A stretch of DNA of 17,976 nucleotides, from contig CAZIQY010000055.1 of assembly GCA_964541605.1 (NCBI GenBank), positions 1 to 17,976 of the forward strand. The letters run 5' to 3'. Numbering within the stretch: the stretch's first letter is position 1; every line of letters starts with the position of its first letter. The DNA is from CAZIQY01 sp964541605. Lineage in GTDB: Bacteria; Desulfobacterota; Syntrophia; Syntrophales; UBA2185. Under the pieces are notes generated by a model that was given only the letters and a program-made list of their open reading frames with translations, made no database searches and was not told the origin of the DNA. A program made the position numbers and the translations under genes. Shown piece by piece: positions 14,153 to 17,976 of this stretch.

Positions 14153-15340
14153 TCATGTAGATATGTGAATCAGCAACCCCTTGAGATACCGCCCTTCCGG
14201 GTGGACGAGATTCGTGGGATGATCTGGGCCGGGGCCGAGGGTCTGAAGCAGGCAGGCTGTCTTTTCCGCGTCCCGGATTGCGCCTGCGACAATCTTTCCG
14301 AAGAGATCCTCGTCGATGTAATTGGAACAGGAAAAGGTAGCGAGGATACCCCCGTCCCTGAGACGGCGGGCAGCCTGAAGATTGACGTCCTTATAAGCCC
14401 TTGCCGCTTTCGCCACGTCTTTTTTGGCTTTGGCAAAGGCGGGTGGATCGAGGATCATGATATCGAAGTATTCGTCCGTCTCCCGGAGGTGGGTGAAGAC
14501 GTCGGCCCGGACAACGGGGCATTGATCCGCTGAGAAGCCGTTCTTTTGAAGATTCCATCGGGCCATCTCGTTGGCGGCTTCCGATGATTCCACGGAGACG
14601 ACGCGTTTCGCGCCGCCCCGGGTGCAATAAACGGAAAAAGCCCCGGTATATGAGAAGCCATTGAAAACCGTCGCCTGATTACTGAATTTCTCCATAATCT
14701 CGCGGTTAGGTCTCTGATCGAGGAAAAAGCCCGTCTTCTGCCCTGAAAGCATGTCCACCCTGAAATGAAGGCCGTTTTCCGTGATTTCCGTCGTTTCAGG
14801 GATCGTCCCGTGGACGCATCCGATATGATCGTCAATCCCCTCAATCTGCCTCGCCCGGCCCTCACTGCGCTCATAGATTCCTTCAGGATTTATCTCGCGG
14901 AGCAAGCTGTCCAGAATGACCCCCCGGTTTTTTTCAATCCCCGCCGTGGCAATGGAAAAAACCAGATAGAGTCCATACCGGTCAACGATCAAACCGGGCA
15001 TCCCGTCCCCCTCGGCATTAATGAGGCGACAGGCATTTGTTCCCCGCGGAATCACCTTGCCTCGCAGTTCCATGGCCGTCCGAATCTTCCGAAGCCAGAA
15101 ATTCTCGTCGATGGTTTCATCCATATTCATTGTCAGCAATCGAAAGACGATGTCGCAACGTGGATTGTAGAATCCCAGGGCAAGCGATTCTCTCTGATGC
15201 GTTTCCGCAACCACCACGTCACCAGGTTCCGGGCGTCCCTCGACGGAAGATACGGCCCCGGAAAAGAGCCAGGGATGTCCCCGGAGGAGAGATGCTTCCC
15301 GGCCCGGTTTCAGGAATATTCTTGGATATTTCAATCTCAT
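14153..15340 (-). CDS. rlmI: RlmI-type SAM-dependent 23S rRNA cytosine-C5 methyltransferase
   Basis: A 395-residue protein of the RlmI family. An N-terminal PUA-like RNA-binding domain (LKPGREASLLRGHPWLFSGA, about 10-80) is followed by a central domain (INAEGDGMPGLIVDRYG) and a Rossmann methyltransferase with FNGFSYTGAF (about 226-235) and DPPAF (about 298-302). FSCSNYI (about 337-343) carries the cysteine expected to attack C6 of the target cytosine. The E. coli member modifies C1962 of 23S rRNA. I chose the ATG at 15340, which gives the usual family N-terminus; an in-frame TTG at 15373 would fall inside the predicted promoter. Divergent from manC. Confidence 0.9.
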   Translation of the reverse strand: MRLKYPRIFLKPGREASLLRGHPWLFSGAVSSVEGRPEPGDVVVAETHQRESLALGFYNPRCDIVFRLLTMNMDETIDENFWLRKIRTAMELRGKVIPRGTNACRLINAEGDGMPGLIVDRYGLYLVFSIATAGIEKNRGVILDSLLREINPEGIYERSEGRARQIEGIDDHIGCVHGTIPETTEITENGLHFRVDMLSGQKTGFFLDQRPNREIMEKFSNQATVFNGFSYTGAFSVYCTRGGAKRVVSVESSEAANEMARWNLQKNGFSADQCPVVRADVFTHLRETDEYFDIMILDPPAFAKAKKDVAKAARAYKDVNLQAARRLRDGGILATFSCSNYIDEDLFGKIVAGAIRDAEKTACLLQTLGPGPDHPTNLVHPEGRYLKGLLIHIST

Positions 15341-15371
15341 GGAAAAAACTCGGATTTTTTTATTTTCGGGC

Positions 15372-15400
15372 AATGTACCGGTTCATCCCGTAAAATGCAA
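15372..15400 (-). promoter_or_regulatory. Candidate promoter for the rRNA methyltransferase
   Basis: On the minus strand TTGCAT (15400-15395), 17-base spacer, TACATT (15377-15372). The predicted transcription start near 15365 leaves a leader of about 25 bases to the ATG at 15340 and argues against the upstream TTG start at 15373. Moderate match only. Confidence 0.35.
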
Positions 15401-15493
15401 GGATCGTGTTGAAAGATTCCGGAGAAGATTTGCGTTGATAATCATATGGCCTTTTGGTAGTTTAGCCAAGCATCAAAAGGAGAAAAGCAAATC

Positions 15494-16570
15494 ATGTATG
15501 CCGTCATCATGGCCGGTGGGAAAGGAACCCGTTTCTGGCCGAAAAGCAGAGAGAAGATGCCCAAGCACCTCCTGAACATAGGATCTGAGGGGACCATCAT
15601 CCAGGAAACGATAAAAAGGATTGAACCCCTCGCTCCTCCGGAAAACATTTTCGTCGTGACGGGCCTCAGCCATGCCGATGAGCTGATGCGGCAGTTGCCG
15701 GAGATTCCCCGGCAGAACATCCTGATCGAGCCCGTGGGCAGAAATACAGCGCCCTGCATCGGTCTTGCCGCCCTGCATATCCGGCAAAGAGCTCCTGACG
15801 GGATCATGGTTGTTTTGCCTGCCGATCACCTGATCGCGGAAACAGGGCGGTTCCGTCATATCCTGTCTATTGCGGCCGAAACGGCACGACAGGAGGACTG
15901 TCTCGTCACCATCGGCATCAAGCCGACGGGCCCGGAAACAGGTTACGGCTATCTGGAGCAGGGTCCCCTGAAAGAAACCGTCAGAGGGGAAAACATTTAC
16001 AGAGTGACGTCCGTGCGGGAAAAGCCCGCCCTGAAACAGGCAAAAGCCTTTCTGAAGAAGGGGCGATTTTACTGGAACAGCGGGATATTCGTATGGAATG
16101 CCGGAACGATCCTGGAAGCGATCCGTAAATGGCTGCCCGATCTATGGGACGGGCTGTCGGAGATCAAAAGCGCCCTGGGAACAAAGAAGGAAAAAGAGGT
16201 CGTCGGCCGCGTTTACAAAAATCTCACGCCGGTTTCCATTGACTACGGCATCATGGAAAAAGCCAAAAACGTCCTTCTCGTCAGGGGAGACTTCGGCTGG
16301 TCGGACGTGGGAAGCTGGGACGCCCTCTGGGAAATTTCGGACAAAGATGAAAAGGGCAATTCCGCAAACGTGGCAGGAACGTTCGTCGGCCTGAATACGA
16401 CCAATTCCCTGATTCACAGCTCCGGAAAGCTTGTCGCGCTGGTCGGCGTGGAAGATCTGATCGTCGTGGAAACCGATGACGCCCTCCTGGTCTGCCGGAG
16501 GGGCGAATCCCAAGACGTTAAAAAGATTGCGGAAATCCTGGAAGAAAAAAACATGAAGGAATATTTATAA
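15494..16570 (+). CDS. manC: Mannose-1-phosphate guanylyltransferase
   Basis: A 358-residue cytoplasmic enzyme making GDP-mannose from GTP and mannose-1-phosphate, a precursor for polysaccharide and LPS sugars. The nucleotide-binding signature GGKGTRFWP lies at 8-16, the catalytic lysine region MPKHLL at 22-27, EPVGRNTAP at 79-87, LPADH at 108-112, WNSGIF at 194-199, and FGWSDVGSW in the last third. The length matches the single-function form; the C-terminal phosphomannose isomerase cupin of the bifunctional type is absent, so isomerase activity must come from elsewhere. AAGGAG stands 10 bases before the ATG. First gene of an apparent three-gene operon (next start 9 bases after the stop). No strong promoter was seen in the 150-base divergent gap; TTGATA...TAGTTT at about 15434-15462 is a weak option. 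Confidence 0.95.
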   Translation: MYAVIMAGGKGTRFWPKSREKMPKHLLNIGSEGTIIQETIKRIEPLAPPENIFVVTGLSHADELMRQLPEIPRQNILIEPVGRNTAPCIGLAALHIRQRAPDGIMVVLPADHLIAETGRFRHILSIAAETARQEDCLVTIGIKPTGPETGYGYLEQGPLKETVRGENIYRVTSVREKPALKQAKAFLKKGRFYWNSGIFVWNAGTILEAIRKWLPDLWDGLSEIKSALGTKKEKEVVGRVYKNLTPVSIDYGIMEKAKNVLLVRGDFGWSDVGSWDALWEISDKDEKGNSANVAGTFVGLNTTNSLIHSSGKLVALVGVEDLIVVETDDALLVCRRGESQDVKKIAEILEEKNMKEYL

Positions 16571-16579
16571 GGAAATACC

Positions 16580-17176
16580 GTGGCCGACATCACCTTATCC
16601 GGCAAATTCATACTGGCCTCCGCCTCCCCCCGCCGCATCGAACTTTTAAGACTCATGGGTCTCCAGTTTGACACAATTCCGGGAGATGTGGATGAATCGT
16701 TTTTCGAGAGCGAAAACCCCAGAGAGCACGTCCTCAGATTATCAGAGGAAAAAGCGCGGAGCGTCGCCATAAGTCACCCGGACGCCTGGGTGATGGGGGC
16801 GGACACGATTGTCGCCATCAACGGCGAAGTCCTCGGCAAACCACGGACGCCGGAAGAGGCGAAAGAAATGCTCGGGAAGCTGAGCGGACAGACCCACACG
16901 GTATATACCGGCTTCACCCTCATGAAAAAAAGCGCGGATATCGTCATCAGCGAGGCTGTCGATTCCTCCGTCCGCTTCAGGCTCATTCCGGAGGATGAAA
17001 TGGCCTGGTATGTCGCCCTGGAAGAACCCTACGACAAGGCTGGAGGCTATGCGGTGCAGGGGATGGGGGCTTTTTTCATCCGGGAGATTTGCGGCTCCTA
17101 CACGAACGTCATGGGGCTCCCCCTGTGCGAGGTGGTGGATGCATTGAAGCGTGTTGGAGCTATGAGATTTTCATGA
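16580..17176 (+). CDS. maf: Maf family nucleoside triphosphate pyrophosphatase (dTTP/UTP type)
   Basis: A 198-residue house-cleaning enzyme that hydrolyses non-canonical or excess nucleoside triphosphates to monophosphates. Hallmarks are LASASPRRIELL at 12-23, GADT at 73-76 with the catalytic Asp, LGKP at 85-88, SGQTHTVYTG at 102-111, and DKAGGYAVQG at 152-161. The ending GSYTNVMGLPL resembles the YhdE (dTTP/UTP) rather than the YceF subfamily; this is a judgement from motif memory. The start is a GTG at 16580 with AAGGAAA at 5-10 bases. It lies 9 bases after manC and 7 bases before yggS, so all three are probably cotranscribed. Confidence 0.94.
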   Translation: MADITLSGKFILASASPRRIELLRLMGLQFDTIPGDVDESFFESENPREHVLRLSEEKARSVAISHPDAWVMGADTIVAINGEVLGKPRTPEEAKEMLGKLSGQTHTVYTGFTLMKKSADIVISEAVDSSVRFRLIPEDEMAWYVALEEPYDKAGGYAVQGMGAFFIREICGSYTNVMGLPLCEVVDALKRVGAMRFS

Positions 17177-17183
17177 GGGGACG

Positions 17184-17906
17184 ATGGAATTAACCGTTAC
17201 GGCCAACATAGAGGGAATCAGGAATCGAATCGCTGAGGCGGCCTTACGGTCGGGACGAAGCGCATCCGACATCCGGCTGATGGCGGTTACCAAAACGGTC
17301 GATGACGACCGGATCGTGGAGGCCATCGAAGCGGGGGTCGATATCATCGGGGAGAGCTACGTCCAGGAGGCGAAGAGAAAAATCGAAAAGATGGGAAAGG
17401 CTGTGGAATGGCACATGATCGGCTACCTGCAGAGCAACAAGGCGAAATATGCCGTCCGGCTGTTCGATATGATCCATTCCGTTGGCAGGATGGATCTGGC
17501 CCTTGAGCTTGACAGGAGGGCGGGCCTGGCAGGATGCCGGATGAACATTCTCGTCGAAGTCAATACGAGCGGAGAAAAATCCAAAAGCGGCGTCTATCAC
17601 GGGGAGGCCATGCAACTCATCAAAGAAATCGCCCCTTTTGAGCATCTCACGATACGGGGGCTCATGACCATGCCCCCCTGGTTTGACGATCCCGAAGATG
17701 CGCGGCCCTATTTTTCGAAATTAAGAGCCTTGAGGGACAGGGTCATGGAGGAACAAATTCCGGGGGTGGAAATGATCGAGCTGTCCATGGGCATGTCGGG
17801 AGACTTCGAGGTTGCCGTCGAGGAAGGGGCAACCATCGTGAGGGTCGGCAGAAGCATTTTCGGGGAGAGGAAAAATAGGGACAGCGCCCATTTTTCGACG
17901 CATTGA
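17184..17906 (+). CDS. yggS: YggS/PLPBP family pyridoxal phosphate homeostasis protein
   Basis: A 240-residue PLP-binding protein of the alanine-racemase-like TIM-barrel fold, without known enzyme activity, that buffers pyridoxal phosphate and affects amino-acid metabolism. The PLP lysine is K37 in LMAVTKTV. Other family motifs are GESYVQEA (usual form ENYVQE), WHMIGYLQSNKAK, HSVGR, VNTSGEKSKSG, RGLMTMPP, LSMGMSGDFEVAVEEGATIV and VRVGRSIFGER. GAGGGG stands 3 bases before the ATG. The last residues after GER (KNRDSAHFSTH) are encoded by the left arm of a 23-bp inverted repeat, so the natural C-terminus has probably been replaced. The fold itself is complete. Confidence 0.94.
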   Translation: MELTVTANIEGIRNRIAEAALRSGRSASDIRLMAVTKTVDDDRIVEAIEAGVDIIGESYVQEAKRKIEKMGKAVEWHMIGYLQSNKAKYAVRLFDMIHSVGRMDLALELDRRAGLAGCRMNILVEVNTSGEKSKSGVYHGEAMQLIKEIAPFEHLTIRGLMTMPPWFDDPEDARPYFSKLRALRDRVMEEQIPGVEMIELSMGMSGDFEVAVEEGATIVRVGRSIFGERKNRDSAHFSTH

Positions 17907-17973
17907 AAATATGAAGTAGAATAGACAATAGCGATAGCACCTTTGTACTAAAAAATGGGCGCTGTCCCTATTT
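17873..17973. repeat. 23-bp perfect inverted repeat, REP/RAYT-like element
   Basis: The left arm (17873-17895, core TAGGGACAGCGCCCATT) and right arm (17951-17973, core AATGGGCGCTGTCCCTA) are perfect reverse complements, separated by 55 bases without visible coding content. The 'GGGACAGCG...CCATTTT' motif is one I associate with REP sequences around Y1/RAYT transposases in proteobacteria and Desulfobacterota; this is from memory. No transposase is visible before the window ends. The left arm overlaps the end of yggS. Confidence 0.8.
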
Positions 17974-17976
17974 CTG

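Noticed and set aside
15341..15373. Upstream TTG start for the rRNA methyltransferase
   Set aside because: The extra 11 residues do not match the family N-terminus, there is no ribosome binding site, and the TTG falls inside the best promoter match.
14765..15412. A 215-codon plus-strand open frame
   Set aside because: It is antisense to the clearly recognisable RlmI-type methyltransferase.
1..17976. CRISPR array, tRNA or rRNA genes, complete insertion sequence
   Set aside because: No regularly spaced short repeats, no cloverleaf-like or rRNA sequence and no transposase frame were recognised on either strand.

Overview
The window looks like a chromosomal stretch of a Gram-negative, probably strictly anaerobic bacterium of the Desulfobacterota (Syntrophales or 'Deltaproteobacteria' style). 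This assignment is an inference: it rests on moderate GC, the many-PAS sensor proteins and the HD-GYP and receiver family style. No rRNA or other taxonomic marker is present.

Layout. From 130 to 15340 every gene is on the minus strand; from 15494 to 17906 three genes run on the plus strand. In minus-strand transcription order (right to left) the first block holds: an RlmI-type 23S rRNA methyltransferase (15340-14153); a VapB/VapC toxin-antitoxin pair with a clear promoter and overlapping palindrome (14060-13441); a membrane HAMP-GAF-HD-GYP protein whose membrane part and catalytic part are in different frames joined at a run of seven A (13286-11833); a DUF6922/AbiEii-type nucleotidyltransferase pair (11786-10825); a broken REC-PAS-HD-GYP gene (10742-9787); a dCache-HAMP histidine kinase (9774-7783) with its ATGA-overlapping single-domain receiver (7786-7397); the first 50 codons of another receiver (7397-7245); a seven-PAS diguanylate cyclase of 1055 residues (7123-3956); the last 37 codons of a receiver, abutting the cyclase stop codon (3957-3844); a DUF4143-type AAA ATPase (3698-2454); and a REC-GAF-PAS-PAS-HD-GYP protein (2436-130). 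The divergent plus-strand operon is manC, maf, yggS, with gaps of 9 and 7 bases.

How it works together. The minus-strand block is a cyclic-di-GMP and phosphorelay cluster: one GGDEF protein with intact active site and I-site motifs to make the messenger, two HD-GYP proteins with intact motifs to degrade it, one decayed HD-GYP gene, and a kinase with its receiver. Two toxin-antitoxin modules are interspersed. The block carries clear marks of recombination: near-identical tandem PAS repeats, split receiver fragments on either side of the cyclase, and an apparent deletion at a short microhomology. The plus-strand operon is housekeeping: GDP-mannose synthesis, nucleotide house-cleaning and PLP homeostasis. 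It ends in a 23-bp perfect inverted repeat resembling REP/RAYT elements, which also encodes the last residues of YggS.

The most interesting points are the in-phase A AAA AAA slippery heptamer that would restore a TM-HAMP-GAF-HD-GYP protein, and the receiver gene fragments that flank the PAS-GGDEF gene. I saw no tRNA, rRNA or CRISPR. No gene-free stretch exceeds 300 bases.
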